The notes under the pieces: model-generated
Database searches by the model: none
What the model saw: the letters and a program-made list of their open reading frames with translations, nothing else
What the model was told of the DNA's origin: nothing
NCBI GenBank assembly: GCA_017590115.1
Contig: JAGGNK010006526.1
Span: forward strand, 662,108-726,107
Direction: 5' to 3'
From: Montifringilla adamsi
Lineage: Eukaryota > Chordata > Aves > Passeriformes > Passeridae
Length of the DNA stretch: 64,000 bases
Position numbers and translations under genes: made by a program
Shown: positions 37,226-51,400 of the stretch, piece by piece
Layout: each line of letters starts with the position of its first letter
How positions within the stretch are numbered: position 1 is the stretch's first letter

Positions 37226-40066
37226 TACTGAAAATATTGTGGTTTATCTGTTAAAAAAATTAAAAAACCCCATCCATTATCCATTGTCATTTGCTTTCTT
37301 TCTACCAAGAAAATGCTGGAGGAATTTTTCAAAACTTGAAAGCAACAAAAAGTGAAGCCGATGCTGTAATTCTCCAATAAACCACAGGCTGAGTCTCACT
37401 TTCTTCATCGGAACTGATCTTGCTGCAGAAATCTGAAGAAGCAATGTCTTTTTTATGAGTATCATGAAGAAAATAAATGACCATGACAAAAGGGGTGGGC
37501 AGTGTTGGTGTTTGGGTACATGGCTTTATCCCCTCTGCACATAATTTGATGTTGAATGTGGAAGTTATGTGCACTAATGCTGTAGCAGGCTGAAGCAGAG
37601 AAATGTGAATTGAAATAAACTTCAGGAAACTCTGTAAATTCTTTAAGTGGCTCCAAATTTGTTTCCTGCAAAGGTAGGAGTAGTGATTTTTTTTTAATGT
37701 CCTTTCTCAAGCTGAATTTATAGTTTTTTAACTTTGGATTTGTTAAGGCAATGAAATACTAACTTATCCTATAGGGAGCTTTAGATATGAAGATTTTCCT
37801 GTATATTGTTAGTGACTATAAGGCTGGAAAGGCAGGTTATATGGGTATCACCTTCAGCACAATTGACACTTCTAAAAACTTGATTATTGTAAACTTGAAG
37901 TGCCAATACTTCATGCTGGCTGCCAAATCCAGCTGTTAGCATAAAAACCTTTGTGAAAGTTATCAGAATGTGATTTTGTCCCCCACAATTGTCACTCACA
38001 CTCAACTTACACTGGTTTCTTGTGCTGGCTTTGCTGGCATGCTCTGTTTATGTATGTTTTGCTTTTATAGACACATGTAAAATTAATTTATAGCTCTCTT
38101 ATATGTGCAGAGGCTTTCCCTACCTAGGCTGACTTTTGGGAAGTCAGGAAAAAGGTGCCAGACATCTGCCAGGATTGTTGGTTCACAGTTCATTTGACAG
38201 GAGATCCTGAACTGATGATTTCTTGAGGACAGACAGTATTTCACACTTGTTATTGCACATAGCAGTCAAAATATTAATAATATTTCAATTAAAATAGGCA
38301 AAATAATTTGGGGAGTGATCACTCATGCCAGTGAGTTTTATCTTTTTAGAAGGCATCTCTCATCAGTCAAGAGAAATTTAAATTTTACAGGTTGTCAGTA
38401 TTAGTGGTGCAAGGCTGAGATTGCGGGGCAATTTTCAGGATTCATGTGACCACCTCCCACCAAATAGTTATCACTAACAAAACCACAAAATTGTCACCAA
38501 TGTTGTCATCAACAGTCATAAATTTAAGACTGTTAGCATGATTCTTCACATGCAGCCATTTCTGCTTCACAGTAAACTTCATATAAAATTTAGTGCACTA
38601 AAATTGAAATTATAGTTCTCATCCTCACCTATTTCTGATTGAAGTTTATCAGCATTTGTTTGAAATGTAAGTGGCAGCAGAACTCATACCTGTCAGCCAG
38701 CAGTAAGGGTGAACTTTCTTTAGCATAATAGGTCCTGAGAGCCTCTACTTAGCAATCTCCAGTAATGAATTCTAAAAATTAAACTTCTAAAAATTAAATT
38801 TTTCAACATTTAGCAGACTAAATCAAAGGTTTCAAAATCTCCAGCTACACAATTAAATATACATTGTTTTTTCAGGTGGGAGATCCATTTTATATCCCAG
38901 GACAAATCCAATGTTAGAAGACTATAAATTCAGCTTGAGGAAGGACATTTTTTTAAAAATCACTATTCCTGCATTTGCAGGAAACAAATTCAGAGCCACT
39001 GGAAGTGCCATTGTGAGAACAAAAGGCCTCTGGAAATTGAGCAGGTTGAGAATTTTTCTTGGAAATGTGTAAAGATCTGTCTTCTGGTTTTGTTTTTATT
39101 TTTAATTTCTGAGAGTTCCTTTTCAAAACTAGAATTACATTTGTTGTGGCATAAAAGGTTCAATAGAACACATAAAATTTGGGATTAATTATATCCTGGT
39201 TTTGTGATAGAAATTTCATGTCATATCTTCAGTGTTTAGGGATCTCAGGCAATGGGAAATACACAGAATAAGATATCAGAGTCCATAAATTCAATGAAAC
39301 AGCCTTGATAATGATGAAATATTAATAATACATTATTAATAACAATCCTGAAAATGTGGTGTGTAGCCCACAGTGGAATAACTGACCAAGACATGCAGCT
39401 GACACATGTCAGTGGCGTGCTTTAATTAGCTAAGTCTGTGAAAATGAGGAAACTGGTCTAAAATTAGCAATTACAGGTTTTCCAGTACTTTATGGGAAGA
39501 TTTCCAGTACTGGTTCCCTAGAGAGCACCATGAAAATGAAGTATGGTTGAATGTTGTTGAAACAATAAAATAGCTAGAAATAATATTCATAAAACCAGGA
39601 CATTTATCGCCAGGAAATTCTCAGATTTCATGGACTGATCTTATAAAATCACCAAATTCATCTCCAGATTTCATAGGCTGGCTCTCAGAAGTGTGTGGTA
39701 TCTCTGTTTCTCTGGGATTTCACTGGTTTTGGCAAAATCACCTGCTGTTGGTGTTTCTCACAGGCCCAGCCAGCAGCTGTAACCCAAAAAAGATGAGGAC
39801 AGTTTTTCTCTAAGTCATCATCATGCCTTTGCATTCCTGGGTGGATCAGCAGCTGAGCTGGTTTCCAGCAGTTTATCCATGGGTGAGGGATCATCAAGGC
39901 TGCACAGCCTCCCTAAGGATATCTGAACCACTTGGAATTCCTGCTGTGCTATGTAATTGTGCAGCTTCTGATCCCAGCCAATCTAGAAACCATGGATTGC
40001 AATTTGTGTTAAGATGTATTTTTGTCAATTTGTGTCCAGGATGTCTTCCCAGGTAATCTGGTAGAT

Positions 40067-40095
40067 TTTGGGCTCAGACTCAGTCTCAGCCCAAA
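40067..40095. repeat. 29-bp near-perfect palindrome
   Basis: Arms TTTGGGCT and AGCCCAAA enclose AGACT, C, AGTCT, with one C:C mismatch per arm. The same short peptide can therefore be read from both strands. It could extrude a cruciform or form an RNA hairpin with a very small loop. Confidence 0.85.
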
Positions 40096-42360
40096 CACTG
40101 GAACCCTCCTGAGTCTGAGTAAGTACAACAATTCCTGTTTTTCTAAGAGCTCATCATGTAATGGAATTATCTTTAGCTCATATACAGGCAAAAAAAGAGA
40201 AAAGGTGGAAGTCAGAATCCTTTTAATGGCATGGAATGGGGACTTGGAATGCTGTCTGCATGCTCTGGGTTGTCAGGTATGGATTTTCATCCTAATTTCC
40301 TTGTGAATGTCACGGGATAACTGAGAAGCTTTATGGGATCATGCCCTATGAATAACAGCGGGTGAAAACAGTTTGAGTAGAAACAGAAAACAAAACTTCT
40401 GGATGTAAATAAGAAATAACACTCCTTCTGTAGCTTTCACAAAATATGTGCAGCCTCACTTTTGACTTCTCAGAGAATCTTCTTTTTCCTAAAAGAAAGA
40501 AAAGGGCTATGGCATGTTCCCTGCTTTCCTTTTGTTTCTCTGCTGCGGAATCCAGCACACGTGTGGCCACTGCCGGGCTGTGCTCGGCAGGCACCAGAGC
40601 ACAGATGCCAAGCTCTGGAATGCTTTTTCCGGGTGTCTGCCTGGCTGGATTTCCTCATGCTCCTGGCTGGGCCCACATTTGCCTGCCAAAACTGCTGAAG
40701 GAGTTGCAAACAGGACTGGTGTCAGGATTAGTCTGGTTTGCTGTGCTAGCCTTCAGGATGCTGTGATCTTTCAATTTTCCATTCACAGGAAGAAAAAAAT
40801 CTTTTTTTTTTGCATTTTGGAGCAAAATTCTAGAAGTGTGGTTTGGGTTTCTGGTGTTTTTGTTTTGCTTTTTTTTTTTTAGAGCTCCTTTTCAAGTGAC
40901 TTTTGTGGCGGCAGGAGAGAAAATGCCACATTTATTTCAACTGTTGGAACACATACAGAAAACTACAAATGTACAAATTCTGCCTTTTTTTTCAGCAGGC
41001 CACAGATTTATCAAGTTCCTTCCCAGATTTGCTCATAGCTAAAAATGGGAGAACCCTAATCCTTTCTGCATTTCTTCAGGATTGGGTATCTTGAATATTT
41101 TTAAGTTCCAACAGAGCACATGTAAGGACAAGTTAAGGACATTGTTCAGTTTGTGACTAAAGCAGGAATACAAAAGAATACTGAGACAAAAGCTCTGTTT
41201 GCATCTGGAACAAATGTATCAATCCAAACTTCTTCCTGAATGTTTTATATGCATCAGGTAATGGTGTCACTCCAATGGGAAGCAGACTAATTTGCACAGA
41301 AAAATGAAAGTTGGGAAATGCTTCCATCAATGAAGTTCCTGGAAAAAGAAGGGGAAAAACATCAAAAAGCAAAAATGCTCAAAAAAAATAAAGATCGCTG
41401 ATGGAGGAAATATTAAAAAGAAGCAGCAGAAGCTGCAAAAGGGAGGAAAAGTCTAAACCTTTTGGTCTTGAGTCCAGATCACATCACAGGAACATTTCAA
41501 ACCTTGGACCTGCATTTTGTGTCCCAGAGACCTTAAGCCAGCTGGAATGAAGCAGTACTTTCTATTTGAGGAAAATATTTTTTTTTTTCCAGAGGCAATG
41601 GCAAGGAAAGAACAGTGAAAAAGTACAAACCCCCCACCCTACCATTAATGTAAAGATGATGTAAATCTTCACCCATTTGTTACATTTGTTCTTCCAAGGA
41701 AAAAGAAAGGATCAAGTGGGATAGACATTCCAGAAATACCTTCTTATTCTTCTACTTTCTTTTTCTTGTTTGGAGAGGATAGGAAAAATAACTGAACCCT
41801 TTGTTGATGGAAAAGACTTAAAGTGACATTAAAAAAAATTGGAGAGGGGGTGGTGTCTTTGGGATGGAATAATGAATTAAAAGAATCCAAGACACTTTAA
41901 GGAGCTGTGAGGAGAATTCATTGCCATGTCTGGGGCTGGGGCCATGGAAAGTGTGTGTGTTTTATTGGGTAAACATCAATAAACTTCTCAAATAAACTCA
42001 TCAATAAACTTGTGAGAGGTTCTACTGGATGGTTCCAAAAGATCCTTACCCAAACCAGCTGGTTTGCAGGGATAGCTCTTCCTGGATTTCACTTCTATTT
42101 CTTGTTGCAGTCAAAAACGGGAACCAGAGAGGCAAAGAGAATAAAAAATTCAAACAAAGGGCCACTGTAGCCATTCTGCTAAACAGATATATTTAATATA
42201 TCTCTCCAAGAATTACAGAAAATTGTGATGGAATCTCTGTAGGACAGATGTCAATAAAATGCCATCCAATTCCAAGCTGTGAATTCTTCACAAAACTTTA
42301 AAAAAATCTTCACTTAGATATCAAGTGTTTTGTCTCCTTGATCTGATGTTGGCTCCACAA

Positions 42361-42390
42361 GAAAGAAAAAAAAAAAAAAAAAAAAAGAAA
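42361..42390. repeat. A-rich tract
   Basis: GAAAG followed by a run of over 20 A and another GAAAG. Confidence 0.85.
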
Positions 42391-43066
42391 GTCCAAAATA
42401 AAATGTACTAAACTCTTTTTAGGGCTACACTTGAATTTAGCAAGTTATGAGTTCAGAAACAGTGTCTTTACAGATTTTCAGTTTAAATACTTAAAATAAT
42501 AATGTAACCACAAAATTAGTCCTGTTCTTTAGTGGTGCAAGATACAGGATGCTGCATTTGGTCTGAAACTAAAAAGCAGGCATATAAATTTCAAAAATTT
42601 AAATGCAGCTATCTGCTGCTACAGAAATGGGAGAGGTTTTATCCTACACCTCTAGAACTATTATGTGATTTGGCTTTGTTTTATTTCTACAAGATGGGAA
42701 TTAAAGGCACAATCTGTATTTGGAAAACAATCACACTTGAAATTTTGGAAAACATTTACAGGGAAGGGGGGGAAGCCTGACTTTGCTTTCTTCTAAAAGG
42801 CAAAGTAAGCAGAGCTCAAGGTTTGAAGCAGGACCTTGAGCTTCTAAATGTCCAGTTTGCTAAGACCTAATAAAATCATGCAAACAAAAAATACTTTGTG
42901 AACATTAGCAATGGAATAAGAAAATAGCAATAGTTATATCAAATACAAGTTTAAAAAAGCTCTCAAAATTTCCTGTCCTGCTAGTTATGGCAAACAAAGG
43001 GAATGTGAGAAAGGGGAGGAAATCAAAACAAAAGAAAAAAAAAAAAGAAGGAATTGCAGTTGAATT

Positions 43067-43070
<4 letters not shown>

Positions 43071-43126
<56 letters not shown>
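43071..43126. repeat. 56-base T homopolymer
   Basis: One of the longest uninterrupted homopolymers in the window. Its reported length should be treated as uncertain. Confidence 0.9.
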
Positions 43127-43127
<1 letters not shown>

Positions 43128-43647
43128 GTGAAATCTTAATGAATCCAGTGAGCATTTTGGAGATGGTGACTTGGCTTGCATGTTTCACTGTGCACATTTG
43201 TGCTGTGCTTTCTGCACTCTGGCCTTTCTCCAGGACTTGTGACTGAATTTAGTAGCTCTCAAGACTTCTTTTCTGACAATTCACATTTCAGCCCTTTTAA
43301 ATGAGCCTGTGACCTTCTCAGGTGCTGTGGTTGTAGTTTGGGAGTCCTCAAGTAACAAAAATTCATAAATATTTCTATGGAAATTTACATCCACTTGAAA
43401 ACACCCAACCACTGCATAATTTCAGTACAGTGTGGCCCAAGTAAACTGGGAATTTGTCGGATGGGACACATCATCCTTAAGCATCCACAGTTTGTATTTA
43501 AAGGAAAGTATAACCATTTAATTATTTTCACTGGAGATCCTTTGTCTGCTTTTATCACTCATCATTGACACAATTGTCTTCTAGGCCAAATCAGAAAATG
43601 AAAATCAAAATGCTGCCTTGGTATGGTGTGGTTATTTTTAATCATAG

Positions 43648-43830
43648 TAGTTTTGTGGTTTTTGTTTTTTGGGTTTTTTTTAATGGTTTGGTGTTTGGTT
43701 TTGGGTTTTGTTTTTTCTCTGTTTGTTTCTTTTGTTGTTGTTGTTTTATTTTGTTTTGTGCTTTGTTTTTTGTTTTTGGCTTGGTTTTGGTTGGTTTTTT
43801 TTGTTGTGGTTTTTTGGGTTTTTTTTGTTC
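43648..43830. repeat. T-rich tract with G and GG units
   Basis: About 180 bases of TTTTG, TTGG and TGTTGT units, almost without A or C. Its style is the complement of the tract at 14131-14274. Phenylalanine-rich frames over it are artefacts. Confidence 0.9.
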
Positions 43831-43835
43831 GTTCA

Positions 43836-46800
43836 CACAGAAATTCCTGCACATGAGAGAGTAGTTTATACTGTAATTTTTTCCAGAAGCACAGACACAC
43901 AAAGCAAAACAAGTGTGAATGAAATTTTGAAGGAGAAAAATTTAAATATTTCCCACAGCATTTTCTATTTCTAGAATGCTATAAATAAGTCTGACTGTCA
44001 CAGTTGGATCTCCTTTTCTTCCTGGAGAGTTCACGCAGTTGAAAGAAGGCAGAAGGCAATATTCCAGAATAATTCATATAGACACAATTGTGGATTCTTT
44101 GGGACTTTTTCTACTTCTGTTGGCAAAAGAAGAATGAAATATCAGGAACACAGGTATTATTAAGTGGCTCTTCAGGCAGTCAGATTATGAGGACAATATG
44201 GACAAATTAATTATGAAATTATGAAATTCATAATGAAATTTGTAAAAAATTCATAATGAAAAGCTGGACAAGAACACCAAGCCGTTCCTTGAAGTGCCTG
44301 CACTTCCAGGCTCTGAAGGTGGAAATTTCTTTTTTCCCCTTCTGACCAAGAAGAAGAATCAGTGACAAAATCTTTTCAGTTCAGGAAAAAAGGTGCAGAA
44401 TTAGAGCAAGGCAAGAAAGCCAAATGCTCTTCAAAACAGAAAATATGTGGGTGGAGAAAAGGGTCTTAATTTGCTACTGGATGTGTCTGGAAAAGGGGAA
44501 TGGTTGAAGGGGAGCTGGGCCAAAATCAAAGTGTTTCCCTGAGAGCTTTGGAGGATGCAGTCCAGCCGTGAAATAAACTCAGCTGACATTACCAGGCAGA
44601 TGAAAACAGAGAGATAAAATTAACTTTGCCTGTAATCTGTAGCAATTATTACAGGTTCTCTAGGATTTAAAAACCCTAATAAAGAATGGAAATTATAATA
44701 AATAAATATATATTCCAACAGGGATGTAAGTATTACAGATTACAGATAATAAATATGGATCTCTGTGAACAAGATGTGTACCTGAGATGGCTGCCTTCTG
44801 CTTTTGGGGCTGTTTTGTTTGGGTTTTTTTCTTTTTTCAAAAGAGCTGAGTGCAGATGGTTGTCTGAGAGAAATGACAATTATCTTGCCTTCCATTTTCC
44901 TATCTACAACAGACAGTGGGGGCGGGGAAAAGAGAAAGAAATATGCCAGATGTGTTTCTAGCATGTTAATGCGAAGCAAACTGCAACAAATGTTGACATT
45001 TTGGCATTGAGAACATTGCTTTGACTAGGGTCTAAGTGGTGGAATGTCAACATTCTTCACTTTCTCCTAGTAAAATATTTGCTTTAAAATGTAAATGAAG
45101 ACCAAAGAGCTTTTCCTTCATATTGGCTTGCCAAAACATCTGGATTTGTGTTTACATTCGTTGGCATCACAGGGTTATCCTTCAAAAAAAACCTGCTTTT
45201 ATTTTTGGATTTCTAACGGAACCTCTCATACATAAAATGCTTTTCTCAGTAATGCAAAATTTTCTGACTGTGGGAATAACCTTAATATAAAGTAAAACAG
45301 TAGTAGCTGAATCTGGAGCAGGTGAAATATGAAGTGATACAGAGCGAATGCTACCTCCCTTTGAGGCTGAAAAAACCACTCCAAACCAGGTAATTCTCAT
45401 ACAGGACTCACTTCATCAGCTGATGATTAATTTTAATGTTAAAAGTAATAAATTTTAAATTTTTTTTTTCTGCTGTTGCAGGAAGCAAATCTAGCACTTT
45501 TTTCTCTTTTCATATTCTGTCTCTGTTTTTTTTCAAGAAAGCATGAGGCAGAAAACGACGGCTGCAACTAAATTTGTGTATTGATTTATACACATCAAAT
45601 GTACAAATGTAATCACATTTCAGTGATTACAAGAGCTATGGAGTCCCATACAGCAGGTGTGTGTTTACACAGCAGGTAGTATGACTGACAATTACTACCA
45701 GAAAGCAATAGTAAGAGAGCAGACAAAAATAATTTAGAAAAGGCAAAATTTTCTCGAGTGATTTTCAGCCTCACTCCAAGGTTTATCTGCTTCCAAAATT
45801 AGCTAAGTGTTAAGCTACCAGTGTATTTGTACTTATTCTTTCTTCATCTCTGCGTTCATTACCACTTAACTGAGCCAAATATTTCTCTTTCATGGCTAGA
45901 CTTTGTTGGAAAATTAGGCTAAACAGGCTTGTAATGGTGACAGAATAAAGGAGTTACTGAATTTTCTTAAAACTTAGACCCTTTAAACTAAGCATTAGTC
46001 AAAGCAAAACAATAAACCCAATGCTGCAATCCTTCTTTGAAATAAAGTTTATTAGCAAGAAAAAATACACTATGCCAAAAATCTCTTTTTTTTTTTTTAA
46101 AGTAGTTTCATTGGCTTATTTATTTAGTGAGTACTGTCATCTGACTACAGAATTGGGGTTTCTTTCACCCCCAAGATATTCCTTACAGCATTTTAATGTG
46201 CTTAATGTACATGTGTATACATTCTTGTATAAAAATTAGGAATATGCTGCTGGGGTCTGTTAGTCCATCTGTTTATTTTATACATGTGTATTTACATGAG
46301 GAATATTTTAGTCATTACAGTTCACATCAGTGAAAAATTAACGTCCCAGTGCATTTTTATACAGTTGAACTTCTATTATTGTTACAGTCAGAGAAGGGGC
46401 TGTAAAAATGGCTTTGTTTAGGAGCATACCAGTTCCTGTGTGTCTTCAAGTCACTGGGAAGTTACAGTAATGGCTCTGTATTTAAGGATTATATTTTACA
46501 GTCTTTGCCCTGGGGACTCCAGCACCTATTTTTTCCAGCTTCTAAAATGCTGTATCTTGAAAAAATTTCATAAACCCATGTCTCAGTTTATTAGGAGCAC
46601 TCTAATCATCAGTAAAAGACACTTCAGACTTTGGGCATCTTGATTCAAAGACAGATCCACTCCATCTGTTAACTGGCCCTAAGGCTCTGAAATCTAGATT
46701 ATTTTTCTTGCTGTGGAGTAGTCAACAAGGCAGGTGTGAGAGACACTGGCCTTGATTTGAGGCAAAGAAGTTGATAAAGAATTCAAATTAAATCAGACAA

Positions 46801-48350
46801 AGCTCATCTGGAACATCTGCTGTAGGCAGGGGTGACACCTTTCTGCAATTCTTTTATTGTGGGTTTTGTGTTGTGTTTGTTCTGTTCACTTTGGACTCCC
46901 TGGAAACGAGAGAAATTGGAGGATTTTTTCTTGCTTAATTATTGGGGTTTTTTTCCATGTTGGTTTCTTTCTTTAGAAACTACCATTGCATAACTGTTGG
47001 ACACAAAGCCTTTAAACACAGACTTTGTTTGAACATGTGGTAGCCTGTGTTTTCAAGGTGCTGCAGTGTTTTGAAAGTGATCAAAAAGCAGAAGGGACAT
47101 TTTTTTCAATGTACAGATACAGAATATATCTCTACAAAGATCTGTCTGCAGCTCTTTTGCTTCAAAATACCTTGTCAGAAATCACAGCTGGGGATCTTTT
47201 AATTGTTAGCATCCCACTTTTTTTTTTTTTTGGACTCACCTACTGCAGAGTGTATAGGGTCAGCAATCTGACCAATCAGGTGAATATCTTCTCTGGAGAT
47301 CACACTGAAGTAATTAATTATCTCTGTACCTCATTGTGCATTTTTTAGCTCTACCTCACTGTCTATTTGTTTGTCATGATGCTTGAGAGAGTCCTCTGAT
47401 TTCTCTGAGTGTCCTTTCTGTAGAGCACAAATACAAATAGGCTGAAATAGATGCTGAAAGAAGTCAACAATGGCAAAATTAAAAGTGGGTGATGTTAGAC
47501 CATTTATAAACACAGAAACTGCAGAATCAAAGGGAAAAAGAAAAAAAAAAACCAAAACCAAACAGGTGGGGAGAGCTGCTGTTTTGATAAAGGAAAATCT
47601 AAAAGGAAAATTCAAGCCCTCACCCCCAGCCATCAGGCCAGAAAAACAGCAGCTCTCAGACCTTATCAGAGCACAGCCTCTCCTCCTCTCTGCACCACCT
47701 CCTCCGTGTCTCCTTGGGTCAGGATTATCTACGTCAGTGTTTAAATTTCCCTTAAAAAATGTCATCAGAAGCCAGACTACTCAATATGAAATTTCCCTAG
47801 ATCTTGTTAATCAGTACTTTAATGAAAATCCTTGTAGAGATGAATGTTTCCAAATGATTTCTTAAGTGACAGAAAGATTTCCTGGGTAATCCTAGTGTAA
47901 GATGCTAATTAATCTCTCAGCATTTGTGGTACCTCTTCCCAAAGCTTGGCCACCTTGTGCCATTCATGAAGCAGATCAACTATTTCTCCCAACTGAAATA
48001 GTTTCACTATATAAAAAAATTAGCATCTCCTTATAATCCAAGTGTCCCTTCCTGTGTTTATTTAGGTAATTAACAACACTTTCACCTCAGCAAGTCAAAA
48101 TCCCTCCTTTTGGTAGCTCCCCCAACATGTTCCCCTATGAAATGTCAGCTTCACAAAACCCTTTTTCAAACCAATCTGTCATAAAAGCAGGTTTGGGGTA
48201 AACCTCAACTACACCTTCCATTTAAACCTGCTGTGTGAAATAGTTACTCCAAGGTGCTTCTACCTACTTTATTTTCCTTTGCCAAGGGCTCATTCCTTCA
48301 GAAAAGGTGATAAATTATCAGTAATGAGAGACTTAAAAGGTAACTTTTCA
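43836..48350. other. Intergenic, no gene recognised
   Basis: AT-rich DNA. Open frames at 47331-47765 (minus) and 47470-47865 (plus) overlap each other and lack recognisable domains. No transposon copy was identified. Confidence 0.6.
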
Positions 48351-48353
48351 GTA

Positions 48354-48427
48354 ATATATATATATATATATACACATATGTAAATAAATAAATAAATAAA
48401 TATAGTGTGCGTATACATATATGTATA
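48354..48427. repeat. Compound TA / TAAA microsatellite
   Basis: TATATA run, then TAAATAAATAAA, then CATATATGTATA, about 70 bases in all. Confidence 0.88.
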
Positions 48428-48440
48428 TAAAGGGATATAA

Positions 48441-51400
48441 GGGAGAAACAACAGTGAGGGGAAAAAAAAGCACAGCACTTCAGCTTTTCCAAATGAAACT
48501 CGTATCTCTCTTATTGCTACACATTTTACAGCCCTAAAGATGGAAGGCTTGTAAATGAGATGTATTTCTATGCAATTGCATAAAATGATGCCACTTCAGG
48601 CAATTTTAAATGCGCATAGAAAGTAAAATTCCCCCAGAACCCAGTAAAAATCCTCCAGGATATTATCTTTTCTTTCAATTCAAGGTGATGTTGTTGAAGT
48701 TATTATTTTCAGTAACCTAAAGGGAAAATGTGTTCAATACTTGTAAAACTGATTATATAATGCCCTGGACTCTAAAGAGAGAATGTTCTGAGGGCCCCAC
48801 AAAAAATTTTGTCAGAATAAATGAAATGCTGCCCTCTTCTGATTAAATTTGATCTTAGAAGTAGCTGCACTTGCAATGGAAGAAGAGGTTTGAGGAAAAG
48901 ACTAAAATGAGTTAAAAATAGGGTTTGGCAGGTAGAGGAACCCCCTCTGCAGGGAATGTAGTGGGGAACCTCCATAATTTGTGTGGCAAATAATGCCCCC
49001 CATCAAAGGAGGAAATTTGTGGAGCCTGAATAAAAGCAGCTGGCACTCTACTTGTATATTTTGGGGTAATTTTGTGACATGGTGTGTAATGCAAGCAGGT
49101 GATGGATCAAACTAAAGCACAAATGGCATGGTGTTCCCCTAGTTTAGGCATGGAACTTCTTGCTTGTCCAGTTTTGTGCACATGAAGCTTTTTAAATGTC
49201 CAAAAAATAATCCAAGCCCCAGAAAAGCAAGTGCACTGCAGACCTGTTGAACACAAATACCCATTTGAGCTGCAAACTGCTCAAAGTGTGAACACGCTGC
49301 AAATATCTCATGCCTCTGTTTGATGCCCTCTCCTAAACATTTTTCACTGGTAACTATCACTGACTAATTTTTGGCATTTCAAATTATTTTTATTAATTAT
49401 TTCTCTAACTGCAAAATATGAGTGGGATACTGGTCTTAAGTTAAAGCATTTTACAGACCCACAAGCATAAAAATACTCAAAAATCAGATCATAGAGATTT
49501 ATGTAGATGTTAAGCCACTTCTCTGGCCAGTTTGACTATTTTGGTGGTAACTTCCTTATGGATTATTTCACATCAGACTCCAACTGTAAATTACAACATA
49601 CTCTGAAAATCCATCGATGCTTGAGTCAAGGTTTCATTCAGCCTTTCTCACCTGGATTCCTTTTTTTTAAGGTATTTTAAATATCCCAAACAATATCGAA
49701 ATCACATGTACATACCTCATTTTCTGTTCTAAAATATAAAAGCACTTAGCAGAAGAGCTTTCAATAATCCACATATAAAACTTAAATTAGTGTTCTTCAC
49801 TAATTTACCTTGCACAATGCTTCCATTTACATGCTGTTAGGGTGAGCAAAATGATCTTTCTGCCCACTGCTGAACCTTAGTGTTAGAGCTAAAGTAAAGA
49901 TATGTATAACAAGCTATTTGTAACATGGGAAAATAATTACAGAACTAAATATGCACAATAATGACACTGCACAATAAGAGCCACTGGGCTGCTTAAAGCT
50001 AATACTGCTGCAGGCATTTATCTTGTTGCAGCTTTCTCTCTGTCAGTGGAGAAAACATTAAAACATAAAAAGATTATTAAATTAATCACAAAAACAAATG
50101 ATTACAGGCTTTGTGGCTATAAGCTGTGGCAGTACTGGAAATGGGTGCAGTCATAACTTGCAGATTATGCCAGGAAAATAAAGCATCATGAATTTTGTAA
50201 AACCAGCTATTTCAAATGAAGTAAAGCATCTTTCTGTACTTGTACAAATCTTCACATACTTTCATGTAACTCAGAGGAAACAAAAATAATGGTAAACAAT
50301 TTAAATAACAAATTGCACATCTGCCTACTCTGAAGCGTTTCTCAGTATTTGCTCACACTTAAGTTGTGATGGTGGAAAGACCAATGAGCCTTTCCACCAA
50401 GTACTCTGGTTGAGCAGTAGATTTTGATGAATTCATATTAGATTACATGTGAAAGACTTGCAAGCTTTCTCTTCCAGCATATTTCCAACAAGGTATGACT
50501 CCACCCTGATGAAATAGAGGACTCCCCATCTGTCTCAGCCACACTTGTTTTAAGTTGTTGTTTAAAATCACTCATAGTTTTGTAATCTTAACCACAAAAA
50601 AACCAAGGTGCTAAAAAAAAAAAATAAAAATAGGCACAAACAAAAGAATTACTGTTGGACCTGTAATGTTCTACCATATTATGAGCTTTTACATTTTTGT
50701 GGAAGGCATGTTTTGCACCCAGAGCTGCTGGTCCTTTGTCATCCCTGTAGGAAACACACTTGAACTACAAAGTAGGATTTCCAATGCTGTTTATTAGAGA
50801 TTAGAGTATCAAAAGACAATAGCACAGATAACCCACACCTCTCTAGGTGCTCTGAGTCCAGAGGGTGTAGCACTGACAAACACAGCACTCCATGCAGACC
50901 TCGTCCAGAGCAGAGAATCTCCCTTTTTTTAATTTTCTTACAAGGAACAACCTTTTTCATAATTTCTGTAGTCAAGGTGAACATCATGAATGTTCATGTT
51001 GGTCCTGAAAAAGTACTGCCTGTGTGTCTTTAGTGCTACATCAGCTCAAAAGGTTCTGATCTGATTTGTTTGTCTGTAGGAGCTGGTGAAACAGAAGATA
51101 AAGCAACAACTGACCAAGCAGCAAAGGTCTGAGGCAATGACTGCAAAAAGGGGAGGCAAATATTTACACCAAACAACAAGAAGAAAACATGCACAACGTT
51201 AAGCCAAGCTTGGATGCAGCCAGCTTCTGGGAACAATTTATTAAAGCTCCTGTGGAACATGAGAAATTTATAGAACTGTATAGAAATTTATACAAAGGAT
51301 TATGCTAATTTACCTTTTAAATAAAGGAGCAATCTCTTCAATGCAAACCAGGTGTTCTTCCGGAAACCAATGAGCCTCATTCTCCTTCCTGTGATTTTGG

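Larger units (their letters stand above)
37251..43020. other. Intergenic, no gene recognised
   Basis: Mostly unique AT-rich DNA. It contains the palindrome at 40067-40095 and an A run at 42367-42386. An open frame at 40514-40882 starts with a hydrophobic stretch, but it overlaps several other frames and has no recognised domain, so it is not called a gene. Confidence 0.6.

Noticed and set aside
40514..40882. Possible secreted small protein starting MFPAFLLFLCCG
   Set aside because: The hydrophobic start is suggestive, but several other frames overlap it, its tail runs through T-rich low-complexity sequence, and no cysteine pattern or relative was recognised.
47331..47865. Opposing frames of 144 and 131 codons
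   Set aside because: They overlap on opposite strands, have no recognised motif and are interrupted by a purine run typical of noncoding DNA.
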